The translations under genes and the position numbers were made by a program. From Zizania palustris (taxonomy: Eukaryota > Streptophyta > Magnoliopsida > Poales > Poaceae): DNA of 64,000 bases. The notes under the pieces are model-generated. The model saw nothing but the letters and a program-made list of their open reading frames with translations. It did no database searches and was not told where the DNA came from. Of this stretch, positions 46,901-57,530 are shown one piece after another. Numbering within the stretch: the first letter of the stretch is position 1; every line of letters begins with the position of its first letter. The stretch lies in the NCBI GenBank assembly GCA_019279435.1, contig JAAALK010000283.1, positions 7,440,001-7,504,000 of the forward strand, read 5' to 3'.

Positions 46901-48460
46901 TCTTGTTCTTCCGGCCTTCATGCTGGGCATCTGGAACGTGACTATAATCCCTTCTTCATTAGTCACCGTTACTTTCCTCTGGGCACATTCTATCACACCT
47001 TGATGTTTGTTTAGCCAATCCATCCCTAGAATGAGGTCCAAACCTTGACATTCTATTAGGATGGGGTCGGCCCAAAATATCGTGCCTTGGATATCTACCC
47101 ATATCCTTGGACTAAAGGAACAAGCGAGGGTTTGCTTTCCTGGGGTAGCTATTAGTACTGGCCTGGGTAGTTCACTTATGTCCAGTGCATTATTTTCCAC
47201 AAAAGCAGTTGATATAAAGGAGTGGGTAGCTCCGGTGTCAAATAATACCACTGCATGCGATGAATGAACCATAAACTTACCCATGACAATCTCTGGTGCA
47301 GCCTGGGCTTCCTCGGCGGAGACGTGGTTCACTTTGGCGCGGACGGCGGGGTTGGAGGTGACTCCTTGAGCTCTCTTGGGGTGAGGGCACTGGTGGGAGT
47401 AGTGTCCCTCTTGGCGGCAGTTGAAGCACACCACAGGCTTGCCATGCCTGTCCCTCAAGACCTCCGGCTTCTTGGCCGGGGCAACTGGAGCGGTCGGTGC
47501 GACTGGAGCGGTGCGGGGTTGACTGGCTCCGGCGTTGGCAGCTGGTGGCGCCGGGCGATACACTGGTCGGGGGTGGTATTGTGGCGCTGGTGGAGGTGGA
47601 GCAAAGCGGGGTCTTTGGGCCATGCCCTGATTCTGCCTGAAGGCAATCATGCGCTTCTTCTTCAAATCGACCTTATTTTGCTGGGTCTCTTGCATGATAG
47701 CCTTATTCACCAACTTCTGGAAGTTGGCGAAGTCTCCTGAGATAAGCTGTAGAGACAGCTCATCCTTCAGTCCCCGGAGGAACTTAGCCTGCCTGGCCGC
47801 ATCCGTACGAACCTCTTCAGGTGCGTACCTGGCCAATCTGTTGAACTCGTGCAGATACTCTGTTACGGACCTGCTCCCCTGCTGCAGGTCCCTAAACTCC
47901 TGTTGCTTCTGAGCAACGATGCCGTCGGGGATGTGAGCGGCACGGAAGGCAGCCGAGAACTCTGCCCAAGTGTGGGCGTGGCCCTCGGGCAGAGTCTCGC
48001 GGTGGTTGTCCCACCACTCAGCGGCAGGACCATGCAGCTGGTGGGTGGCGAAGGCCACCCTCTCCTGCTCAGTGCAGGTCAGGAGATCGAGTTTCTTCTC
48101 GATCGCCCGCAACCAATCCCCAGCCTCCATGGGGTTGGTGGTGCTCGAGAAGGTCGGTGGGCGGACTCGGAGGAACTCCGAGAGCTGAGTTGCGGGAGCG
48201 GGAGCTGGTGTGGCGGGTCGGGGCAGCTCGGGCTGTTGGTAGAGGCGGAAGAAGTGAGCCTGCTGCTCTTGCATTTGCTGCTGCTGCTGCTGCATCTGGT
48301 GTAGGAGGGCTGAGACCAGCTGGTTTTGGGTGGCCATCATTTCAGCCACGGTGGGGTGGTTGGCGACCGGGGCCTGCCTCTGCCCGGTGGCTCCCCATTG
48401 TGGCAGGTTGCCACTCTCCCCTCCGTTCTGAGGAGCGTCTGATCCCTGGGTGTTGGTCAT
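43982..48460 (-). CDS. gag-pol: Gag-pol polyprotein of E with chromodomain (1,492 aa), intact
   Basis: I take the ATG at 48458-48460; an upstream in-frame GTG is not needed. Domains by residue from that ATG: Gln-rich N-terminus; gag core about 95-260; CX2CX4HX4C knuckle 345-358; protease DTG 408-410; RT about 575-755 with FIDD 717-720; RNase H about 860-975 (D866, E903, D928); integrase HHCC (H1077, H1084, C1114, C1117) and D1147, D1208, E1244, spaced D-x60-D-x35-E; C-terminal chromodomain-like segment about 1439-1489. No stop or shift. The order RT, RNase H, integrase, chromodomain marks a Ty3/gypsy chromovirus; the chromodomain should steer insertion to particular chromatin. Length is normal for the group. 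Confidence 0.95.
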   Translation of the reverse strand: MTNTQGSDAPQNGGESGNLPQWGATGQRQAPVANHPTVAEMMATQNQLVSALLHQMQQQQQQMQEQQAHFFRLYQQPELPRPATPAPAPATQLSEFLRVRPPTFSSTTNPMEAGDWLRAIEKKLDLLTCTEQERVAFATHQLHGPAAEWWDNHRETLPEGHAHTWAEFSAAFRAAHIPDGIVAQKQQEFRDLQQGSRSVTEYLHEFNRLARYAPEEVRTDAARQAKFLRGLKDELSLQLISGDFANFQKLVNKAIMQETQQNKVDLKKKRMIAFRQNQGMAQRPRFAPPPPAPQYHPRPVYRPAPPAANAGASQPRTAPVAPTAPVAPAKKPEVLRDRHGKPVVCFNCRQEGHYSHQCPHPKRAQGVTSNPAVRAKVNHVSAEEAQAAPEIVMGKFMVHSSHAVVLFDTGATHSFISTAFVENNALDISELPRPVLIATPGKQTLACSFSPRIWVDIQGTIFWADPILIECQGLDLILGMDWLNKHQGVIECAQRKVTVTNEEGIIVTFQMPSMKAGRTRLHQITLEEIPVVSEYPDVFPEDLPGMPPKRDIEFRIDLVPGTTPIYKRPYRMAANELAEMKQQLEDLERKGYIRPSTSPWGAPVIFVEKKEDKAKRMCVDYRALNEVTIKNKYPLPRIDDLFDQLKGATVFSKIDLRSGYHQLRIREEDIPKTAFTTRYGLYECTVMSFGLTNAPAFFMNMMNKVFMEYLDKFIVVFIDDILIYSKDQKEHETHLRLTLGKLREHQLYAKYSKCKFWTAEVKFLGHIISAQGIAVDPATVEAVTDWLPPTNVSEIRSFLGLAGYYRRFIENFSKIAKPMTRLLQKGEKFEWTPECEESFRTLKTRLVSAPILTLPDIRKDFHVYCDASRQGLGCVLMQDGKVISYASRQLRPHELNYPTHDLELAAVVHALKIWRHYLVGNRCEIFTDHKSLKYIFTQPDLNLRQRRWLELIKDYDLGIHYHPGKANVVADALSRKGYCTAMMIQEHAPLLCKEMENLNLGLTTRAYLATLETQPVLFEQIREAQSEDPDIAAIKKNMRQGKAPGFSEDENGTIWFGTRICVPDKPEIKTLILREAHETLYSIHPGSTKMYQDLKERYWWVSMKREIAQFVAECDTCRRVKAEHQRPAGLLQPLKVPEWKWEEIGMDFITGLPKTQLGYDSIWVIIDRLTKVAHFIAVKTTFSGPKLAELYMARIVCLHGVPKRIVSDRGSQFTSRFWKNLQEEMGTRLNFSTAYHPQTDGQTERVNQILEDMLRACVLDFGATWDKSLPYAEFSYNNSYQASLQMSPFEALYGRKCRTPLLWDQTGESQVFGTDILREAEEKVRIIRDRLKTAQSRQKSYADNRRRDLAFEEGDHVYLRVTPLRGTQRFNMRGKLAPRYVGPFPVIRRQGEVAYQLELPPSLAGVHDVFHVSQLKKCLRVPTEQVDLQQLDVQEDLTYVEKPVKILEVKERTTRSRVIRFCKVQWSNHPVEEATWEKEDELKAQHPELFED

Positions 48461-48634
48461 CCTGGAATTTCCAATGTACACATATTTATTTTGGGTGAAC
48501 TTATTTATTTCAAAAGGGTACCGTTCTTGCGGTTACATTTATTTATTCTCTCATTCATGCCTTATATTTTGACATGAATGCTAAATACAAGCAATCAAAA
48601 TAAAAAGATAAACAATCAATCGTTAATACTACGT

Positions 48635-49441
48635 CTAAGGCAGCTCGGGGGACGGCTCGATCTCGGGCTCGTGGGAGACGGGTGGGGTCGAGGAACTGGA
48701 GGGTCCGGCGGGTGGTGCACTGCGGGAGATTCTCTTGGGCCTCACTGTGGGAGTCTGGATGGGTTTCTTCCGGCGAGGCGGAAGAGGTGCGATCTCCTCT
48801 ATGTCCTTCTTCAACTCCTCGATCTGGTAGCGGAGGTGCGGGTTGGTGGCGACACGCTGTCGAAGAAGCTCATTCTGACGCCGCAACTCCTCTGCCTCGG
48901 CAGCCAACCGGTGTCCCTGCTGGATGCGGCGACGAAGCTCTCCGTTCTCGCGGTTCAGGTCCTCGGAGGAATGGCGGTAGAAACTGATAGTGTCGCGCTG
49001 TCCATTGGCGTCCTGCAGCGCCTCGTAGTGGAGATCATCCATGGCCTCCAATAAGCGCATGGTATGACCGATCGCTGAATGACGCTGGGAGAGGGTGCTG
49101 ACGAAGACACTGTGTGGGCTCCCTGGGGTGCGAAGAGGTACGAAGCGGAAGTCCGTGTCGTAGAGCTCGCTGTCGTAGATCATCCGGAGCTCGGTAAGTG
49201 CCTGGAGAGCGGTGCGCTGACTGGCTACCAGGAAGGTAGGTCCTCCTCCGCGGTAGGTGTGAGCTGTCTGAGGGGAGGGCTGGACGACAACGGTGACCTC
49301 GCAGTAGCTTTCTTCCTCGTCGGGGAAGACTCCATGGTACATCGGCTCTTGCTCGAAGCCGAGGAAACTGACGAGCATGCGTAGCTCGCGGATGAATCCG
49401 GTCTCGTCACGAAGGTTCCCGTTCATGGTACGGATCGGCAT
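48635..49441 (-). CDS. ORF0 of E, 268-aa coiled-coil protein of unknown function, intact
   Basis: ATG at 49439-49441, 142 bases after the LTR end; stop 48635. It lies between PBS and gag, where most gypsy elements have only a leader. Residues 1-140 look folded (ESYCEVTVVVQPS, TALQALTELRMIYDSEL); residues about 155-225 are a heptad-rich coiled coil (RENGELRRRIQQ, RRQNELLRQR, YQIEELKKDIEEI); the tail is basic and then Pro/Ser-rich. No catalytic motif is visible. F keeps a diverged copy. It could bind RNA, gag or a host factor; I cannot tell which. Confidence 0.8.
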   Translation of the reverse strand: MPIRTMNGNLRDETGFIRELRMLVSFLGFEQEPMYHGVFPDEEESYCEVTVVVQPSPQTAHTYRGGGPTFLVASQRTALQALTELRMIYDSELYDTDFRFVPLRTPGSPHSVFVSTLSQRHSAIGHTMRLLEAMDDLHYEALQDANGQRDTISFYRHSSEDLNRENGELRRRIQQGHRLAAEAEELRRQNELLRQRVATNPHLRYQIEELKKDIEEIAPLPPRRKKPIQTPTVRPKRISRSAPPAGPSSSSTPPVSHEPEIEPSPELP

Positions 49442-49568
49442 CTACAAAAGAGAGAAAATTTTTGTGAAAATCTCAGGAGATGAGAGGATAAGTAATCTTT
49501 TGTAAAATATAGTGAATATATATATAAGTCCTAAGGTCAGGTCTGTTTGGCTTCCTACAGTCAAGTCG

Positions 49569-49580
49569 GCTCTGATACCA
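49569..49580 (-). other. Primer-binding site of E
   Basis: Minus strand TGGTATCAGAGC (initiator Met-tRNA type), three bases from the LTR end at 49584. Confidence 0.88.
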
Positions 49581-49583
49581 TCT

Positions 49584-52500
49584 TGTCGTGCCCCGATTTA
49601 ATAAATCAGGACTTTATTGAAATTCCATAGAAAATCAATAAAACAAGACGTTCATCATACGACCACGTACAATACGAGCAATCATTCACGGTTCGTAGAC
49701 CGCATTAATACAAAAGTGATTAAAGATGAAGAGAAACTAATAAAACAAGGGTCCTAGATGAACGCCTCCTTCCAGTCTCGCCTTGACTGGGTCGCTACTC
49801 CAGACCTTCATCCTCCTCGTAGTAGACTGGCTCTGATGTTGTAAGTCAACGGGGTGAGTACAGATGTACTCAGCAAGCCACCGAATGCAAATATAATGCA
49901 GGGTAATAACAAGGGAGATATTGGCTAATTTAGCGGAAGCAGCATATGTGTAAAGCTTTAAATGTGAGCAGTTTATTAGTACGGAAAAGTAAACATGTGC
50001 ATGTGTATCATCATCTTCTAACTCGAGGGGTACAGTCAGCCCCACCTCGCTCAACAGTCCTTACGTGCCATGAATAACTTGAACATTCAAACAATTGTAA
50101 ACTAACTGCGAGTAGTCACACAACCCGCCCTTGACCGTGGGCTCGGCTTTTCGAAAAGATTAAATTACTCTGATCAGAGATGTACCACTGTACCCACAAG
50201 GCACGCACTCATCACCTACACCGAAGTGTAACGAGATGACCCATCACACGGGAACTCGTGCCAAAACCTTCCATATAGTCCTCCCCGACTCAATAGCACC
50301 CTCTTATGGGTTTCATATGGTGTCCCGACGCATCGGAGCCCCACCATACCCCCCCTTGAGCCTCGTCGGTACAAGTCGCCCGCAGGCTAGCCCCTTGCCC
50401 CCTCCTCTATGGTGCATCAAGCCGGAGTATTCCATACTTCCAGTTAGGACTTACCCATTAGACTTGTGGTTGGTACGGAAGTGCTTTGCAACAGATCCCG
50501 CAGACCGGTCCTTATAGTGCCCCGGGTGCGACAAACCAGTGCCCGAGCTTGCACCCGGAACCCACCATACTTATAACCTAGCCAACTCCAACAGAGTCCA
50601 GAGACGAGAATAACAGGGAAATTCATATACAGAATCCAGCTATCTACGACTCGTTCTTTTTAACCTATAGCAGGTGTGCCGGTACATTGGGCACTAGCTA
50701 ATATTTTTATAGTAGAGTGACAAGGAGTTGAGGCTCAATAAGCATGGCTTGGGTTTGCACACAAGGACAGGGATCTAATAAATATAAGTGTAAGGCTTGA
50801 ATATTTGACTAATGCAATATTAACCTATGGGTTATAGCGATAAGTTATTAAAACATGGGCTCAATTATGATCAACTGTTTCCACAGAGATGGTCGATGAC
50901 TTGCCTTGCTCAGCAAATGGGGATGGAGGAACCTCGGGGTAGAACTCCTGCTCCTCGACGAACTCGTAGTCTTCTCGTTACGGAAAAATAAATAATACAC
51001 TCAATAAACAGATAAAAATTCACCAAATATTAAACATACACTTTGTAGGTTTTATTATGTGAAGTAATATTTTTAATAATTCAAGGTTTTGTTCAAAACA
51101 GTAAAGTTTAATATTTTAGAATTTTCCCAATTTATTTTCTGTATTTTTAATTTTAACCCTAAGGGATTTTTATTCATTTATTTATTAATAATATTTTAAG
51201 TAACAGAAACATACTGTTTTTATTGTATTAATGTGTAGAGAATAATATTCTGGTTCTAACAAAATTTGAATGGTGAAATTTGGAGTTAAAATGAGCAAGA
51301 TATGAATTTTTGAAGTTTAAACAATTTTTCTGGAATTTTATTTAAACTAAATTCAGTCTCTGGTCCACGGTGAACCAGGTTCACCGTGAACCCGTGGCTA
51401 TGCGCGTGGACCGGCCGATCCAGAGCCGTCGGATCTGGATCTGGCGGTCGGACGCGAGGCGGGAGGCGTAAGTGAGAATGGACGGCTGAGATTATATCGT
51501 AGCGAAGGGGTACGCGTGGACGCACCAGATCGCTCCAGCGCTTTAAGTTGCGATCGACGGCCGTGAGCGAGCGATACCGCTTTGACCAGATCCAAGGGCT
51601 CAGATTAGATCCCACAGGATCTAATCGGTGCCGTCCGATCCGGATCGTGCGGCTCAGAGGGGATCCGGCACGGCACGCGCTAAGGGCTCGAGTACCCTTC
51701 GTCTCCGGCGACGGCGAGGCCTCGGGCGCGGTGGCAGCGGCGGCGGCGAGCGCCTACGGGCCTAGCTAGGGCCAAAAATGGAATGCGGAGGCGAGGGGGG
51801 TTATGATCATACCTTCTACGGCGAAGATGGGGGACGGGCGGCGACGACGGCGAGGGTAGACGACGAGGTCTTCTCGGGTGGTCGTCGGCGACGGCGATCC
51901 GGCGGCGTCCTCGACCAACGGAGTGGATGCCGAGGTAGGGCGGTCGACGACGGACTCGACGGTGGCGGTGGATAGGGCAGGGGAGGCCGGAGTCGACGGC
52001 GAGGGCTCGCCGGAGGTGGAGCAGAGGGGAGGAGCCTAAAATCGAGAGGGAGCGCGTGGGAGTGCTTTAGCTCGGGTTTAGGCGGTGTGGCTGAGGGCGG
52101 TGGCCGAAGGGGATTATTTATAGGGGCTCGCCGGCGTAAGGAGGGAAGGGAACCGAGGGTTTCCAAGAACTCCGGCGAGGGTTTCCTAACTCTCGGCCGA
52201 GTTTCTATACACGGTAAAACGCGTCGGGTTTACATGGAAGGAGATCACCGGCGATTGGGGAAGGTGATCCGAGGCGAATCCAGACGAATGCGGGCGGCCG
52301 GCGGCGAAAAAGGAAGGAGATCACCGGCGGGGAAGAAAGGGGATCCCCTTCCAACGAGGAAGACGATCCTGACAGGTGGCCCCCACCTGTCAGCGGGCGA
52401 ATCAGGAAAGGAAAGGCCTGGCAGGCGGGGTCGAGCGGTCAGAGGGTGCTAGGAGGCTGACGCGTGGGGCCAGGCGGGGCGCGGGCGGGAGGAGAGAGGG

Positions 52501-52856
52501 GAGGCGTGCGCCGACAGGCGGGACCCACGGGTCAGTGAGGGACGGCTGGGCTGGGCTGGGTTGAGAGCACTTTGGAGGTTGCGGCCCATTAAGCATTTTA
52601 ATTCTTTTCTGATTTAAAATAATTCCAGTAATTCATTTATTTGATTAAGGGTTGAATCACTGTTGATAAAAATTTGTAAAAATTCCTAAAATTATATCTT
52701 GGGCTCTAGTTCATCTCATAAAAATTTCAGGTTCAGATTTTGAGTATTTCTCCCTGTTTGGCTTTGTTTAGGTTCTTTTGTGATTTACCTTTATTAATAA
52801 ATCCAGAAATAATGTTTTCTTTTTATTTTATTCCTTTTAATTTTTGGGGTGTTACA
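49584..52856 (-). repeat. Element E 5' LTR
   Basis: 3,273 bp, practically identical to the 3' LTR. Minus-strand TATA at about 52113-52126; hairpin at 52369-52393. Confidence 0.95.
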
Positions 52857-52861
52857 TCGTT

Positions 52862-52929
52862 CCACCCCTAGCTCTCGGGACCGAAGAGGTCTCCGATTCC
52901 TTCTTGGTATAGATACCAATTTTTCATAA
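52862..52929 (+). pseudogene. Tail of exon 4 of the antisense gene of D, displaced by E
   Basis: Continues the frame of 40256-40667 across the TSD (STPSSRDRRGLRFLLG and so on) and stops at TAA 52927-52929. The frame agreement across a 12-kb insertion supports one original exon. Confidence 0.65.
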
Positions 52930-53973
52930 TGTAATCTGTAAATACATTTATTTCGATAATGAATGCCGATTTAAAATTGTCTCCATATTACTAGCCCCTC
53001 TTTGGGTATAAGCAACTTCGAACTGTATTCAAAGATGGTTATGCGCAAAGAAAAAACTTCGGAGTACAATTTTTTGGGGGTTCGGAGCCCCTCTGTCATT
53101 TAAAGATCTTTTGAAATCTTATGAAATGTCTTCGACCTTTGTAGTCAGAAGAATGGTAACTTGGTACCTTTGTTTGCTTCACGAAAGAAATCAATTGAGA
53201 TAACTTTCAGGACACTTTAGTGTCTTAAAAAATTTGTCACTTTGGACGCATATGAACAGACATTCGAAGCTCATGGCTTAAATGCTGTTTTGCTTTAGCC
53301 ACCTTCGGCTATTTTTGCAGAAGTCTACCAGCCGGAGCTTGGACTTCGCAGAATTTGGCCACCTTCGGCTCTTTTTTGCAGAAGTCTACCAGCCGGAGCT
53401 TGGACTTCGCAGAATTTGGCCACCTTCGGCTCTTTTTTGCAGAAGTCTACCAGCCGGAGCTTGGACTTCGCAGAATTTGGCCACCTTCGGCTCTTTTTTG
53501 CAGAAGTCTACCAGCCGGAGCTTGGACTTCGCAGAATTTGGCCACCTTCGGCTCTTTTTTGCAGAAGTCTACCAGCCGGAGCTTGGACTTCGCAGAATTT
53601 GGCCACCTTCGGCTCTTTTTACGGATGTCTGCAAGCTGCAGCTTGGACTCCGCAGATTTTGGCCACCTTCGGCTCTTTTTACGGAAATCTACCAGCCGAA
53701 GCTTGGACTCCGTAGAATGTGGTATTGGCTCTTTTACGGATGCCTACAAGGTATCAGCTTGGGCTCCGGATGGATTTCAGCCACCACACCGGAGGCTTCG
53801 ACTTTATGGGTACGAAGTCCGGAAATACAACCCAGCTTAATGACACTTCCCTCTCGATCGACTTCCGTCCCAGCGCGTCCGCTCGGGAAACTAGGAGTGT
53901 CAAGGGGAAGGCAACCATCAGGGTGTATGCTTTATTAATTTAGAGGTGATTACAAGCGAATTACAAGGAGCCC
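52930..53973 (-). other. Spacer between D pol end and the antisense gene end, with minisatellite
   Basis: No supported gene. The pol gene (minus) and antisense gene (plus) converge on this 1-kb spacer. The open frames at 53282-53938 run through a 60/61-bp tandem repeat and are a by-product of it. Confidence 0.6.
53298..53770. repeat. 60/61-bp tandem repeat in D, about eight units
   Basis: Units start at 53298, 53358, 53419, 53480, 53541, 53602 and 53662, then decay to about 53770. The unit begins GCCACCTTCGGCTCTTTTTT. The first five or six are almost identical; the last two have TTTACGGA in place of TTTTGCAGA. Confidence 0.92.
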
Positions 53974-56900
53974 TTATGCGAAGTATCGCTTTAGGTGCTC
54001 CGCATGCCAAGTATGTGCTAACTCTTCACCTTCTAAATTAGCTAATTTAAATGAACCAGGGCGTCCTGAGCGGACAATTAGATATGGACCTTCCCATTTA
54101 TTGCCTAACTTCCCTGGTGCTATAATGCTTCGTAGAACAAGATGACCCGGCCTTAACTCGCTGAGCTTAACCTTCGGGTCATACCAAGTCTTCGTCTGCT
54201 GGTGATATTTTGATAAATTAGCTACAGCTCGAAGTCTTGTTTCTTCTGACAAATCTAACGAAGCTTGTCTCTCTTCTTCGATGTCTGGTTCGGTGCTGCG
54301 AAATGATCCTCCTTTGAGCTCCGTTGGAGTCATAGCTTCATCTCCGAATAGCAGTCTGAACGGAGTAAAACCTGTAGACCTTGTTTGCGTAGTCCGAATG
54401 GACCACAGAATCTTCGGAAGCTCTTCGGTCCACAGTCCCTTTGATAATCCTACTATTCTTCGATTTAGCCCTGATAAAATATTTCCATTGGCTCGCTCAA
54501 CGGCTCCATTCGACTGAGGATGTCTTACTGCAGCAAAACATAGTTGAATGCCTAGGTCTTCGCAAAACTTCCTGAAGGGTTCTGCGTCGAACTGTGTTCC
54601 ATTATCAACTGTGAGATATCTAGGCACTCCGAACCGGCAAATAATGTTCTTCCAGAAGAATTTCTGTACATTGTTCGAAGTGATAGCTGTTAAGGGCTCT
54701 GCTTCTACCCACTTAGAAAAATATTCAATAGCTACCACTGCGAACTTCAGATTTCCCTTTGCTAACGGAAAGGGACCAATTAGATCCATACCCCATCTGG
54801 CCATAGGCCATACCGGAGCTATGACTTGAAGAGCTGTTGGTGGGAGATGACTCCGTCGACCCATCCACTGGCATCCTTGACAAGTGCGGACCAAGCTCTC
54901 CGCATCAGCTGTTATTGTGGGCCAATAAAGCCCCTGGCGAAGTGTTTTTCCTGCCAGTGCTCTAGGAGCTAAATGGCTTCCACAAAGGCCTTCGTGAATT
55001 TCTCGAAGAATTTCTTGGCCTTCGGCTTGAGATATACATCGGAGTAGAGGGGAGCATACTCCGGCCTTGTATAATATACCGTTGATTAACTGATAGTTTC
55101 TTGCTCTGAGCTCTAATCTTGACAATTGGGGCTCTTCGGGCAAATTTGTTCCTCCTTGCAGGAGTTCTATGATCGAATCTTTCCAATCTGCACTAGGAAT
55201 GCAAAGGATCTCCGCAGAGGCAATTTGTGGCACCGAAGGTACATTGAGCTCCTCATAGAAAGCTTCGTCAGGCACATCCACAGCTCCGGCTGCAGCCTTC
55301 GCTAAAATGTCCGCTTGCACATTTTCAGCTCTTGGTATACTCCGAATGGAAATACCCTTGAAATGTGCTTCAATCTTGCGAATTTCTTCTAAGTACTTTG
55401 CAAGCTGTGGATGTCGGACTTGAAAACTTTTGTCTACGTGCCCTGCTACTATCTGAGAATCTGTTTTTATAATTATCCTTGTAGCCCCTAGAGCACGTGC
55501 TTTCCGGAGTCCCAATAAAATTCCTTCGTACTCCGCTATATTATTGGTAGACTTAAAGTTGAGTCTTGCGGAGTACATTGCTCTTTGCCCTGACGGTGAA
55601 ATCAATACTGCCCCAATGCCTGCTCCGGATGCTTGGAAAGCCCCATCGGAGTAAATAGTCCAAACTCCGTCATCTGATTTCTCCAGAGTCAACTTCGTAG
55701 GTGGAGTCCACTCTGCTACGAAGTCTGTTAGGACTTGAGATTTGATAGCTGTCCTTGCCAGGAAAGATATGCCGAAGGGTGCTAGTTCTACTGCCCACTT
55801 TCCAATCCTTCCAGTGGAATCTTTGCTTCGGAGCATATCTCCTAGGGGATACGAAGTTGGTACAATTACATTATGAGCCAAAAAATAATGTCTTAGCTTC
55901 CTCGAAGCCATTATCAGAGCATAAACGAACTTCTCAAGTTCGGAGTATCTTGTCTTCGCTCCTGACAATGCTTCGGATACAAAATAGACAGGATTTTGGA
56001 CCAACTTCCCATTGATATCTGCTTCTCTGACAAGGACTGCGCTGACAGCTGAACCTGTAGCTGCAAGATACAGGAGTAGGGTTTCGTCCGCAATAGGCAC
56101 CGTGAGTGTAGCAAGATTGCTGAGATAATCTTTAATATCTTCGAAGCTTTTCTGACACTCCGGTGTCCATGCAAAATCTTCAGACCCTTTCAAAGCTTTA
56201 AATATTGGCAAGCTCCTCTCCGCAGACCTTGATAAAAACCTGCTAAGTGCGGCCAGACGTCCAGTCAGCTTTTGCACTTGCTTTAAATTCTCCGGAGGAG
56301 CCATCTTCTGCAGCGCAGTTATTTGAGTAGGGCTAGCTTCAATTCCCCTGCTTGAAACTAAGTACCCTAACAACTTTCCAGCCTTAGCTCCGAATATACA
56401 TTTTTCGGGGTTAAGACGGATCTCACATGCCCGAAGGCTATTGAATGTTTCTGCTAAGTCTAGGCTATGTTGGTGCTTTAAAGCACTCTTTATTACAATA
56501 TCATCCATATAGGCCTCCACATTGCGACCTAGTTGATGACCTAGAGCCTTAGCAACTAATCTTGAAAAAGTAGCCCCGGCATTTCTTAGGCCGAAGGGCA
56601 TTCTTACATAGCAGAAGACTCCCGAAGGAGTTACAAAGCTCGTCTTGATTTCATCTTCGCGCTTCAACCATATTTGATGATAACCAGAATACGCGTCGAG
56701 GAAGCTTAGTAACTCCGAACCTGCAGTGGAGTCAACTAGTTGATCAATTCGGGGCATGGAGTAGGGGTCACGTGGGCACGCTTTATTCAAAGATGTGAAA
56801 TCAATGCACATGCGCCACTTTCCGGAAGACTTCTTCCTGACGAAGACTGGGTTGGCTAACCATTCTGTATGGGCCACTTCTCTGATAATCCCAGCCTTCA

Positions 56901-57530
56901 ACAGTTTTTTAACTTCGTCCTTAGCTAGAGCAGCTCTCTCTGCGGACATCTTCCGGAGCCCTTGTCGAACAGGCCGGGCCTTCGGGTTTACAAGCAAACT
57001 GTGCTCAATAATATCCCGATCGACTCCGGTGATATCTTCGTCAGACCAAGCGAAGACATCCAAATTTTCTTCTATGACCTTTTCCAAGGAAGTTGCAACT
57101 TCAGGAGGTAAATCTTTACCAAATTGAAAAGTGTATTCTTTACCATCTTTAACAATGATCTTCGTTGCAATCTCTCCTTCGGGACTTGGTCTTGGAAATG
57201 ACTTCTTCGAAGCTTCGGAAGAGGCTGAAAAAATTTCTTCATCATTTTGAACACTGTTTACTTGCCTCGGATCAAGAGGAGGACCGTGACCATATTCTGC
57301 CCTCCGAGCCATGGCTTGATCTCCGAAGATTGTCAGGACTCCTGATTGTGTGGGCATCTTCATGCACAAGTAGTTGTGATGCGCCACAGCTCCGAACTGA
57401 TTCAACATGCCTCGTCCGAAGATGACATTATAAGCATACGGGGCATCTACCACATCAAAGATAACATCTTCAGTTCGGGCTAGTAAACCTTCTCCGAAGG
57501 TTACTTCCAGGCCTATCTGGCCAATGCATC
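53974..57530 (-). CDS. pol: Pol of Tat element D: RT, RNase H, second RNase H, integrase
   Basis: Open from about 57530 to the stop at 53974; the usual start codon is lacking because it is normally fused to gag-protease. Numbering from the codon at 57453: RT about 150-360 with YMDD 315-318; first RNase H about 455-580, where the usual catalytic Asp near LYLAATGSAV is missing; second, archaeal-type RNase H about 595-720 (D603, E641 or E643, D665, D715); integrase zinc finger (H820, H827, C858, C861) and D890, D950, E986. A decayed first and good second RNase H is the Tat-lineage signature. A one-base shift near 57530 separates it from gag. Confidence 0.92.

Larger units (their letters stand above)
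40668..52856 (-). mobile_element. Element E: intact Tekay/Del-type chromovirus, very young
   Basis: 12,189 bp, with the perfect TSD TCGTT (40663-40667 and 52857-52861), LTRs of 3,272 and 3,273 bp, PBS, polypurine tract, ORF0 and a single open gag-pol with chromodomain. The two LTRs differ at 40673/49589 (C/T) and by one T in a T-run near 41790/50705; I saw no other difference. All parts needed for autonomous movement are present. Confidence 0.95.

Noticed and set aside
47264..48498. Plus-strand frames of 110-158 codons opposite E gag
   Set aside because: Shadows of the gag-pol gene on the other strand with no start context or domain.
53282..53943. Plus-strand frames of 161 and 218 codons with repetitive protein
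   Set aside because: They are readings of the 60/61-bp minisatellite; the unit length is not a multiple of three, so frames merely permute.
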